Positions 1 through 5,787 of a stretch of DNA of 5,849 nucleotides are shown here, piece after piece; position 1 is the stretch's first letter; each line of letters starts with the position of its first letter. The DNA is from VGWG01 sp964580075 (GTDB lineage Bacteria > Verrucomicrobiota > Kiritimatiellia > RFP12 > JAAYNR01): contig CAZOJL010000190.1 of assembly GCA_964580075.1 (NCBI GenBank), positions 1 through 5,849 of the forward strand, in the 5' to 3' direction. A program made the position numbers and the translations under genes. The notes under the pieces were generated by a model. That model saw nothing but the letters and a program-made list of their open reading frames with translations, was not told where the DNA came from and did no database searches.

Positions 1-2
1 AG

Positions 3-494
3 GCGATCACCTGCACCGGCAATCTGCAACCGGATCTCACCCGGAACCAGATGCGTCGCAACATCGAACAGACACTGGGAGAAGCGGCGGCCATCGCGAC
101 GAAACAGAACTTCGTGCTTTTCCTCGAATGCCTGAATACGCGGACCGATCACTTCAACTATTTTCTAGACTCGTCGGCCGAGGGTGCGGCCATCGTGCGC
201 GCCATCAACAGCCCGAATCTGCGTTTGCTCTACGATGTGTACCACATGCAGATCATGGAAGGCAGCGTCATCTCGAACATTGAGGAGAACCTCGATGTGA
301 TCGGTCATTTCCACAGCGCCGGCGTGCCGGGGCGGCATGAGCTGATGGACGGCGAGTTGAACTATCGCGAAATCGTGCGTCGCATCGACGCGGGCGGCTA
401 CACCGGGGCGTTTGGGCTGGAGTACAGCCCGGCGATGGCCGATCATGCCCGATCCTTGCGCGCGACGCGGAAGTTTCTGGGTGGAAACACGTAG
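3..494 (+). CDS. Hydroxypyruvate isomerase-like TIM-barrel sugar isomerase/epimerase (5' partial)
   Basis: The frame is open from the left edge (first complete codon at base 3, reading AITCTGNLQ) to TAG at 492-494, so this is the C-terminal 163 residues of a protein normally about 260-300 residues long. The ATG at 51 is internal, not the start. The sequence resembles the hydroxypyruvate isomerase (Hyi) branch of the AP-endonuclease-2-like TIM barrels: FLECLNTRTDH with a likely metal/catalytic Glu (codon 126-128), LLYDVYHMQIMEG with a likely metal-binding Asp, GHFHSAGVPGRHE, GELNY, and GLEYSPA with the second catalytic Glu near the C terminus. Family members are cytosolic, metal-dependent enzymes that isomerise hydroxypyruvate/tartronate semialdehyde or epimerise keto-sugars and inososes; the substrate here cannot be told. 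It is the first visible gene of the apparent operon and ends 24 nt before a small ORF and 83 nt before the aminotransferase. Fold and family are secure; true Hyi activity is only one possibility. Confidence 0.85.
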   Translation, partial: AITCTGNLQPDLTRNQMRRNIEQTLGEAAAIATKQNFVLFLECLNTRTDHFNYFLDSSAEGAAIVRAINSPNLRLLYDVYHMQIMEGSVISNIEENLDVIGHFHSAGVPGRHELMDGELNYREIVRRIDAGGYTGAFGLEYSPAMADHARSLRATRKFLGGNT

Positions 495-518
495 TCTGTA
501 AACAAAAGGGAGGGTGTC

Positions 519-581
519 ATGGCAGGTGTATTTCGTTTCTCGTTCGGTCGGCGGAACATTGACGCTGGAGGCAGATCATGA
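519..581 (+). CDS. Possible 20-residue leader ORF overlapping the aminotransferase start
   Basis: ATG at 519 is preceded by a good Shine-Dalgarno stretch (GGGAGG, 508-513, 5 nt away). The frame runs 20 codons (MAGVFRFSFGRRNIDAGGRS) to TGA at 579-581. That stop overlaps the ATG of the next gene (578-580) as ATGA, the classic arrangement for translational coupling. The peptide has no recognisable domain, is basic, and lies in a different frame from the aminotransferase, so it is not an N-terminal extension of it. It may be a leader peptide or small protein that brings ribosomes to the aminotransferase, or a chance ORF. The strong SD and exact ATGA overlap are the only support. Confidence 0.3.
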   Translation: MAGVFRFSFGRRNIDAGGRS

Positions 582-1954
582 GTCAGGCACTGGATAAGGA
601 AAAGCTGGGGTTGCAGGGCGGCATGAAGGCGGTGAGCCGGATCGAGGGCCGGGGTGAACCCAAAATCGGCATCGACGAGGTCATGTCCGTGGTGGATCGC
701 CTGGGCGTTTCGAAGAAGGGCCAGGCGAGCATTCGGACCATTCTGAAGAAAGAGAACTGGGGATCGGGCCCGTTTCTGGCCAACTACTTTTCGGGTCTGA
801 AGGAGACGAAGGTCCAGGCCTATGAGGCCATGGCGCGGCGCGTGTTCGGCGTGTCGCACGCGATCGCCACGAGCAGCGGCACGGGCGCGTTGCATGCGGG
901 CTTCGTGGCGGCGGGCGTCGGTCCGGGCACGGAAGTGATCTGCCCCGCCATCGGTTTCATCGCCACGGCCGCGGCGGTCGTGATGGCCCATGGCGTGCCG
1001 GTGTTCTGCGACGTGGACGCGTCGCTCTCCATGGACCCGGCGAAGATCGAGAAATTGATTACGCCGCGCACGGTGGCTCTGGCTCCGACACATGTCATGG
1101 GCAGCGTCTGCAACATGGGCGCCATCATGAAGATCGCCCGCAAGCACAAGCTGCGCGTGGTGGAAGACTGCGCCCAGGCGTGCGGCGCCCATTGGCATGG
1201 AAAACGCGTGGGGACGTTCGGGGATGCGGGCGCTTTCAGCATCGCCGCTTATAAGATCGTCGGGGGTGGCGAGGGCGGATTGCTGCTGCTGCAGGATCAA
1301 CGGTTGTGGGATCGGGCCAGCCAGGTGGTGGAAAGCGGCGGCCTCTGGCGGCCGGAGCGGTTCGCCCCGGCACGTTACGATGGCGAGCTGTTTTGCGGCG
1401 CCAATTATCGGCTGTCTGAACTCGAAGCCGCCATTGACGTGGTCCAGTTGCGCCGTCTCGATGGCATGGTCAAACGGTTCCGCAGCGTCAAGCAGCGGAT
1501 TCTGAGGCAGTTGAAACCGTGCCGGGAGATTCTGCCACAACTGCTCAACGATCCGGACGGGGAGGTTGGCTATCTGCTCCGCTTCTTCCCTGAGCGCGTG
1601 GAACTGGCAGAGCGCATTGCCACCGCACTGAATGCCGAAGGCATTTCCTGCGGCACCCGGGGTCGCAACGCGGGGCCGGATTGGCACCTCGCCCGCTACA
1701 TGTATCCCGTGTTGACCCAAAACGTGGTCGCAGGAGACAACTGTGCGATCACGTGCCCGATCTACCGGAAGCGCGGCGGCAAAGTCAAGCACGACGCGGT
1801 CAACTGTCCGGTGGCGGATGACCTGTTCGACCGCATGGTCTCGGTGAACCTGAACCAGTGGTATTCCGCGCGCGATTGCCGCAATGTCGCCACCGGGATC
1901 AACAAGGTGCTGTCGGCTTACTGCACGGTCGGCGATGGGCCCCTGTGGATTTGA
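578..1954 (+). CDS. DegT/DnrJ/EryC1/StrS family PLP-dependent sugar aminotransferase
   Basis: This 458-residue cytosolic fold-type I PLP enzyme would transfer an amino group (usually from Glu or Gln) to a keto-sugar or keto-cyclitol, or run in reverse. Visible motifs are SSGTGAL (99-105) for PLP phosphate binding, VVEDCAQACGA with Asp197 facing the pyridine nitrogen, FSIAAYKIVGGGEGG (220-234) with Lys226 as Schiff-base lysine, and CGANYRLSELEAAI (273-286), a family signature. All key residues are present, so it should be active. It is somewhat longer than many relatives (370-430), with an N-terminal segment (LGLQGGMKAV, then KIGIDEV) like that of DegT proteins found beside Gfo/Idh genes. The start at ATG 578 is supported by GGAGG at 567-571 (6 nt spacing) and by the ATGA overlap with the preceding small ORF. 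A DegT aminotransferase within a sugar isomerase/dehydrogenase operon suggests an amino-sugar or aminocyclitol intermediate; the substrate is not identifiable. Confidence 0.92.
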   Translation: MSQALDKEKLGLQGGMKAVSRIEGRGEPKIGIDEVMSVVDRLGVSKKGQASIRTILKKENWGSGPFLANYFSGLKETKVQAYEAMARRVFGVSHAIATSSGTGALHAGFVAAGVGPGTEVICPAIGFIATAAAVVMAHGVPVFCDVDASLSMDPAKIEKLITPRTVALAPTHVMGSVCNMGAIMKIARKHKLRVVEDCAQACGAHWHGKRVGTFGDAGAFSIAAYKIVGGGEGGLLLLQDQRLWDRASQVVESGGLWRPERFAPARYDGELFCGANYRLSELEAAIDVVQLRRLDGMVKRFRSVKQRILRQLKPCREILPQLLNDPDGEVGYLLRFFPERVELAERIATALNAEGISCGTRGRNAGPDWHLARYMYPVLTQNVVAGDNCAITCPIYRKRGGKVKHDAVNCPVADDLFDRMVSVNLNQWYSARDCRNVATGINKVLSAYCTVGDGPLWI

Positions 1955-2057
1955 TCGCGGGTCCGCCGAATACGCCTCGAATAGATTCGCATCCAAACGG
2001 GACTGGAGCCGGCGCGCGCGCATATTTCAGAAACGAAAACAAGAAGGAGATGGCTTC
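1955..2057 (+). other. 103-nt spacer between aminotransferase and mttB-like gene
   Basis: This is the longest gap within the plus-strand gene set. The frame of the following gene is open upstream through it, but the only good SD (AAGGAG, 2044-2049) points to ATG 2058. A tiny inverted repeat (CGAAT-AG-ATTCG, 1978-1989) has a loop too short to matter. I see no T-tract terminator and no convincing -35/-10 pair. It may hold an internal promoter or a processing site, but nothing in the bases shows it. Confidence 0.5.
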
Positions 2058-3482
2058 ATGAAGTTGGCTACGTTTGCGGTTTTATCCGAATCGGAAGTCC
2101 GTGATATCCACTCGGCAACACTCGACATCCTGGCTACCACCGGTGTCAAGGTGTTCAGTTCCCGCCTGCGGGATTTCCTGAAGGGGAAAGGTTTGTCGGT
2201 GGACCACGCGTCGATGACGGTGCGTTTTCCGCGCGCGGCGCTTGAAGATGCCCTGGCCCGCATTCCACGGCAGATCGCCGTGTTCGATCGCGAAGGCAAG
2301 CCCGCCTTTGTGCTGGGAGATGGCATTCCGAAGATCGCCGCCGGCCATAACGCCGTGTTTTGGCTCGATTCGCTTAGCGGGAAGACGCGCCCTTCGCGCG
2401 TGGCCGATGTCGCGCGCTTTGCGCGCCTCTGCGAACAGTCGCCTCATTTGGATATGCTGGGCATTCCGGTGATGCCGCAGGATGGGCTCGAGCCGCGGAA
2501 TTCGCTCCTCTACGCGGTGAAGGCCTGCATCGAGAACAGCCGCAAACCGATCTACTTCTCGACCGACAACAAACGGATCAATCGCGGCTGCATTGAATTG
2601 CTGCGTGCCGCCTTTGGCGGAAACTTCGACCGGCAGGTCTATGGCATCAGCCAGCTCTCACCCACCAGCCCGTTGTTCTGGGAGGAGAACGTCTGCGAGG
2701 CGATCATGGATACCGTCGAAACCGCCGTGCCGCTGGCGCTTCTGCCGGAGCCCAACGCCGGGATGTCCGCGCCCATCACGATCGCCGGCCTGCTGACCGT
2801 GAACAATGCCGAGTGCCTCTCCGGATTGGCGATGGTCCAGTTGCTCAAGCCCGGGCATCCGGTCATGTACGCGAATTCATGGACGACGACCGACATGCGC
2901 ACGGGTGCGGCGTTGGTGGGCTCGATTGAGACCACGGTGTGCCGCATCGCCGCCGCCCAACTGGCGCGGTTCTACCACGTTCCGTCCCACACCACGGCGC
3001 CGAATTCGGACAACCATGCGCATGACGAGCAGAATGCCTGGGAAAAGACCTTCAGCCTCATGGCGGCGGTCGGCGCCGGGCACGACCTGATCGTCAACTG
3101 CGGCATGTTCGCCACCGGCATGACGTGCAGCGACGAACAGCTCCTGATGGATGCGGAGATTGCATCCATGAGCCGTCGTTTGGCCGCCGGTGTCGACGTG
3201 ACGCCGGAAACCATTGCCGCCGATCTCATCAAGCAGATCGGCCCGCAAGGGGAATCCTACGTGATGCAGGACCATACGATGGAACGGCTCCGTACCGCGG
3301 AATATCTGGTTCCGGATCTGGCGGTGCGCGGTCCGTATTTCACCTGGCAGAAGGAAGGTTCCAAAGATACCGCCGCCCTGGCCCGTGAACGGGCGGCGCA
3401 GCATGCCGGCCATGCAGACGGCATGCTGGACAAGGCGCGGGCCGATAAACTGAATGCGTGCATGACGCGTATTTCAAACTGA
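2058..3482 (+). CDS. MttB-superfamily (trimethylamine methyltransferase-like) protein, non-pyrrolysine type
   Basis: A 474-residue protein of the MttB family (COG5598), close to the usual length (about 460-500). Characterised members move a methyl group from a quaternary or tertiary amine (trimethylamine in MttB; glycine betaine, proline betaine or carnitine in MtgB, MtpB, MtcB) to a cognate corrinoid protein in the cytosol. Family features are the N-terminal ESEVRDIHSATLDILATTGV helix (11-30), LLPEPNAGMSAPITIAGLL (228-246), NNAECLSGLAMVQLLKPGHPV (249-269), and a C-terminal segment around CGMFATGMTCSDEQLLMDAE (348-367). There is no internal in-frame TAG, so no pyrrolysine; the segment NSDNHAHDEQNAWEK (316-330) probably corresponds to the Pyl-bearing region of true MttB (alignment from memory). 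The start is set by AAGGAG at 2044-2049, 8 nt from ATG; an upstream in-frame extension has no support. It lies 23 nt before the oxidoreductase gene. Its substrate is unknown, and no corrinoid protein gene is visible nearby. Confidence 0.88.
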   Translation: MKLATFAVLSESEVRDIHSATLDILATTGVKVFSSRLRDFLKGKGLSVDHASMTVRFPRAALEDALARIPRQIAVFDREGKPAFVLGDGIPKIAAGHNAVFWLDSLSGKTRPSRVADVARFARLCEQSPHLDMLGIPVMPQDGLEPRNSLLYAVKACIENSRKPIYFSTDNKRINRGCIELLRAAFGGNFDRQVYGISQLSPTSPLFWEENVCEAIMDTVETAVPLALLPEPNAGMSAPITIAGLLTVNNAECLSGLAMVQLLKPGHPVMYANSWTTTDMRTGAALVGSIETTVCRIAAAQLARFYHVPSHTTAPNSDNHAHDEQNAWEKTFSLMAAVGAGHDLIVNCGMFATGMTCSDEQLLMDAEIASMSRRLAAGVDVTPETIAADLIKQIGPQGESYVMQDHTMERLRTAEYLVPDLAVRGPYFTWQKEGSKDTAALARERAAQHAGHADGMLDKARADKLNACMTRISN

Positions 3483-3505
3483 GACGGCTGGCGCAGGAGG
3501 AACTC

Positions 3506-4567
3506 ATGATCAACGTAGGCATTATCGGGATGGGACGCAGCGGGTGGGAACTTCACGCCGAACCCCTGCGAAAGATGGCCGGCTATCGTCTGGCGGCGGT
3601 CTGCGACCAGAGTCAGGCGCGGTTGGATCAGGCGGCACAGACCTTCGGCGTTCGCACGTACCGGGACCCGCAGGCGCTGATCGCGGACCCCGCTGTGGAT
3701 CTGGTGGTCATTGCGGCGCCAAGTCATCTGCACGCGAAACTGGCGATTGAGGCGCTGGAGGCGGGCAAGCACGCATTGGTGGAAAAGCCGATGGCGCTGA
3801 CCCTGGAGGAGGCCGATGCCATGGTGGCGGCTTCCGTGCGCGCCAAACGCCTGTTGACGGTGTTTCACAACAGACGCTGGGATCGTGATTTTTGCATGAT
3901 CAAGCGCCTCGTGCAGAAGGGCGTGCTGGGCGAATTGATGACGCTCGATTCGCGCGTCATGACGTACGGGCCCGAGTGGACGACCTATGGCGTTCCCGAG
4001 TTCAATCCCCAGTGGCGCATCCAGAAGGCCTATGGCGGCGGGTTCCTGGCTGACTGGGGCCCGCATTTGGTCGAGCAGATGCTCGATCTGACCGGCCAGT
4101 GGCCCGATAGCGTCACGTGTCAATTGCGCGCCCAGATCTGGGCAACCGAAGTGGAAGACTACTTCCACATGCGCGTGACGTTCCCGTCGGGTCTGCTTGT
4201 CACGCTCGAAGGCAGCAATAACGCGCGGATGCCATTGCCGCGCTGGTTTGTCGCCGGCCGGGACGGGACCCTGACGGCGGATGGCGCATGGGGCAAGTGG
4301 ACGGACATGCGTATTCGCGGCAGCGTAGCGGATATACCGGTGGATATGCTGCCGCAGGATGTCGGGCCGAGCAGCGGCGGTCGCTCCTATGATGTCGGTG
4401 ACGAACTGAGCGCTCAGTTCTATGGGGATCTTGCCGATTCCCTTGCGACCGGACACCCCTCGGCTATTACGGCGGCGCGCGCCCGCAATGTGATGCTGAT
4501 TCTGGAGGCCGCCCGTCGCTCGCACGAGGGGAAGCAGACGATTGCCGTCCAGGCGCCCGCCGTTTAG
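3506..4567 (+). CDS. Gfo/Idh/MocA family NAD(P)-dependent oxidoreductase
   Basis: A 353-residue two-domain dehydrogenase of normal family length. It would oxidise or reduce a hydroxyl/keto group of a sugar, inositol or related polyol with NAD(P) in the cytosol. The N-terminal Rossmann fold shows VGIIGMGRSGWE with the dinucleotide-binding glycines (G8, G10, G13), VVIAAPSHLHAKLAIEALEAGKH, and the diagnostic EKP (93-95) with catalytic Lys94. The FHNRRWDRDF motif (120-129) and GGGFLADWGPHLVEQ (177-191), with Asp183 and His187 of the D-x-G-x-H active-site motif, match the C-terminal substrate domain. The start at ATG 3506 is chosen over the in-frame ATG at 3458, which overlaps mttB, because AGGAGG (3495-3500) sits 5 nt upstream and the Rossmann strand begins right there. 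It is the last gene of the operon, followed by a GC hairpin. The substrate cannot be told from the sequence. Confidence 0.93.
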   Translation: MINVGIIGMGRSGWELHAEPLRKMAGYRLAAVCDQSQARLDQAAQTFGVRTYRDPQALIADPAVDLVVIAAPSHLHAKLAIEALEAGKHALVEKPMALTLEEADAMVAASVRAKRLLTVFHNRRWDRDFCMIKRLVQKGVLGELMTLDSRVMTYGPEWTTYGVPEFNPQWRIQKAYGGGFLADWGPHLVEQMLDLTGQWPDSVTCQLRAQIWATEVEDYFHMRVTFPSGLLVTLEGSNNARMPLPRWFVAGRDGTLTADGAWGKWTDMRIRGSVADIPVDMLPQDVGPSSGGRSYDVGDELSAQFYGDLADSLATGHPSAITAARARNVMLILEAARRSHEGKQTIAVQAPAV

Positions 4568-4584
4568 GCGGCGGCAGGCGCCGC
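4568..4584 (+). terminator. Short GC hairpin directly after the oxidoreductase stop
   Basis: GCGGCG (4568-4573) and CGCCGC (4579-4584) form a 6-bp all-GC stem with a 5-nt loop immediately after TAG (4565-4567). No T run follows, so it is not a canonical intrinsic terminator. It may slow polymerase or protect the 3' end of the operon transcript. Confidence 0.3.
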
Positions 4585-4866
4585 AGGGGGGCGTCAGGCG
4601 GAGCGACTGGACAGAGCGCCCGTTTGCGTCGTCCAATCGGTTTATCATGGAAGCATGGGGACGACTCGAACCAGCAACGATTTACCGTGCTCAATGCGTT
4701 CTTCTGTACAGGCACGCTTGGCGACCCAGGCGTCGAGGCATGCTGCACACGCGGTGGGCGCTTCCGGGTTTATGGGGGGATTTTCTATTGATGAATGCGA
4801 GGTCATGTCCGAGAGCCATGAGGGAGCGAGTAAGCAGGTGGAGTAAGTGTGCCGTTTAAGATGCGG
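4585..4866. other. Intergenic stretch between convergent genes, no convincing gene
   Basis: About 280 nt between the two convergent units. Short frames are open on both strands (a plus frame at 4655-4846 and a minus frame at 4645-4917), but neither has a clear SD or a recognisable family. I see no tRNA-like fold, IS end or riboswitch. The minus frame is the more protein-like and is listed separately as a doubtful small ORF. Confidence 0.5.
4645..4806 (-). CDS. Doubtful small Cys-containing ORF (53 aa)
   Basis: On the minus strand, ATG at 4806-4804 opens 53 codons to TGA at 4647-4645. The peptide contains a CAAC pair and a third Cys (ACAACLDAWVAKRACTEERI), then GKSLLVRVVPML. It looks more like protein than the opposite frame, but there is no clear SD (the upstream bases read GGCTCTCGGAC), no known family is recognised, and the frame also extends upstream into the repeat hairpin, which argues for chance or a decayed remnant. 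It lies downstream of the spermidine-synthase-like gene, beyond the hairpin. Confidence 0.13.
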   Translation of the reverse strand: MTSHSSIENPPINPEAPTACAACLDAWVAKRACTEERIEHGKSLLVRVVPMLP

Positions 4867-4927
4867 AGGGTTCAGGGTGCGGGTTTCAGGAGGCGTTTCC
4901 GGCCTGAACCCTAGCATCCTGAACCCT
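4867..4927. repeat. 61-nt imperfect hairpin of four GGGTTCAGG copies, possible bidirectional terminator or REP-like element
   Basis: The outer arms AGGGTTCAGGGTGC (4867-4880) and GCATCCTGAACCCT (4914-4927) pair over 14 positions with one G-T wobble. The inner arms GGGTTTCAGG (4881-4890) and CCTGAACCC (4903-4911) pair again over 9 bp with a one-base bulge, closing on a 12-nt loop. So the unit GGGTTCAGG occurs twice direct and twice inverted. It ends 2 nt before the TAA of the minus-strand gene and lies between convergent genes, a natural place for a bidirectional transcription end. There is no T tract on either side, so a Rho-independent terminator in the strict sense is not shown; a REP/MITE-like dispersed repeat or an RNA-stabilising hairpin is equally possible. 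Confidence 0.7.
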
Positions 4928-4929
4928 GA

Positions 4930-5715
4930 TTACCTGCGAATCGGCCGGGTGGAAGGGGTTCTGGGATCGTCCGCGACGGTGTTACGATCTCTGCAGGCGA
5001 GCCAAATGCAGCAATGATAGGAACTGGAGCCTAGGTAGGCGGGAACCTGGCAGGAGCGTACGTGCAGGTGCGCTTGGCGAAGACGTCGCTCAAAGGGGGG
5101 GTCGAAGAATGCGGACCAAACGGCTAGGCAGCCACTGGCACGGAGTGCTTTGACGCAGGACTGGATTCCTGCAGGACTGTACATTTCACGATTGCGAACA
5201 TCCGTAATGGGTTGGGGACCATTGTCGACGTCGAGCAGGATGGCGTCGAACACGCCGGGCGACTGGCGGATCACGTCGGCCACATCGCCGATCTTCAGCA
5301 CCACGCGCGGATCCTTGAGCGGGTGATGGGTCAGTTCGCCCAGGTACTCGCGATTCCATCGGACGATCTCGGGGAGCAGTTCAGCGACGACCACCGTGGC
5401 GCGAGCGCCAAGCATGTCGAGGGTTTGCCGCAACGTGTAGCCCATTCCCAGCCCACCGACCAGGACGGTGGGGGTCCGATGGCCGGCAATATGGGCGCAC
5501 CCGAGACGTGCCAGCTCCAGCTCGGATTCGTGGGCGCGACTCACCATCAGGTCCTGGCGATCCACGGTGATAATAAAGTCATTGCCATGCTGGACGAGCG
5601 CCAGAAGGCTGCCGTCCGGGGAGTGCGTTGTGGCGATTTGAGTGCGTCTTTTCAAAGGGTGACTCGTGGCGTGATGAGCAATCACTTCTCGACCGCCACC
5701 GCCCGTATCGGCCAA
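4930..5715 (-). CDS. Spermidine synthase-like SAM-binding protein
   Basis: A 261-residue protein of the spermine/spermidine synthase-like Rossmann methyltransferase fold. Motif I is VGGLGMGYTL (86-95); AELLPEIVRWNREYLG (111-126) carries the acidic end of strand 2 at Glu112; KIGDVADVI (141-149) is motif II; LDVDNGP (161-167) matches the aminopropyltransferase active-site region; VWSAFFDPPF (199-208) is a late strand motif. Classical spermidine synthases carry GGGDG in motif I, whereas this has GGLGMG, so it belongs to the divergent 'spermidine synthase-like' group, whose reaction is not established. The start is TTG at 5715-5713, because an in-frame TGA sits immediately upstream (5718-5716) and an AGAGG SD lies 7 nt before; a GTG at codon 11 is an alternative. 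It is cytosolic and convergent to the sugar operon, so probably unrelated to it. Family is fairly sure; polyamine synthesis is not. Confidence 0.85.
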   Translation of the reverse strand: MADTGGGGREVIAHHATSHPLKRRTQIATTHSPDGSLLALVQHGNDFIITVDRQDLMVSRAHESELELARLGCAHIAGHRTPTVLVGGLGMGYTLRQTLDMLGARATVVVAELLPEIVRWNREYLGELTHHPLKDPRVVLKIGDVADVIRQSPGVFDAILLDVDNGPQPITDVRNREMYSPAGIQSCVKALRASGCLAVWSAFFDPPFERRLRQAHLHVRSCQVPAYLGSSSYHCCIWLACRDRNTVADDPRTPSTRPIRR

Positions 5716-5722
5716 TCACCTG

Positions 5723-5727
5723 CCTCT
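5723..5727 (-). promoter_or_regulatory. Ribosome binding site deciding the TTG start
   Basis: On the minus strand AGAGG (5727-5723) lies 7 nt before TTG at 5715. The codon just before TTG is TGA in the same frame, so no start further upstream can reach this gene. Confidence 0.5.
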
Positions 5728-5758
5728 AACGATTCGGAGCAGCGACGTCATGGCGCGG

Positions 5759-5787
5759 AGCATGCCAGACGTGCGGACACATGTCAA
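5759..5787 (-). promoter_or_regulatory. Sigma70-type promoter for the spermidine synthase-like gene
   Basis: On the minus strand a perfect -35 TTGACA (5787-5782) is followed after 17 nt by CATGCT (5764-5759), which matches TATAAT at 3 of 6 positions and carries a TG one base upstream (extended -10). Transcription would begin near 5752, giving an untranslated leader of about 37 nt before the TTG start. The weak -10 keeps this short of certain. Confidence 0.45.

Noticed and set aside
1978..1989. Inverted repeat CGAAT-AG-ATTCG in the 103-nt spacer
   Set aside because: The arms are five bases with a 2-nt loop, too small for a stable hairpin, and no T tract follows.
443..2023. 526-codon minus-strand open frame opposite the aminotransferase gene
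   Set aside because: It has no recognisable motif, is rich in His, Arg and Ala, and covers a gene with intact catalytic motifs on the plus strand. It is a by-product of high third-position GC.
1884..2057. 58-codon in-frame N-terminal extension of the MttB-like protein
   Set aside because: It overlaps the aminotransferase end and has no SD. AAGGAG lies 8 nt before ATG 2058, and the family N terminus begins there.
3458..3505. Upstream in-frame ATG of the oxidoreductase
   Set aside because: It overlaps the mttB coding end and lacks an SD. AGGAGG before ATG 3506 and the Rossmann strand starting there favour the later start.
3257..4648. 463-codon minus-strand open frame opposite the mttB end and the oxidoreductase gene
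   Set aside because: The composition is that of an antisense shadow and no family is visible. The plus strand carries Rossmann, EKP and DxGxH motifs in order.
4655..4846. 63-codon plus-strand ORF in the convergent intergenic region
   Set aside because: It has no SD, low-complexity Ala/Ser/Arg composition and no recognisable family.
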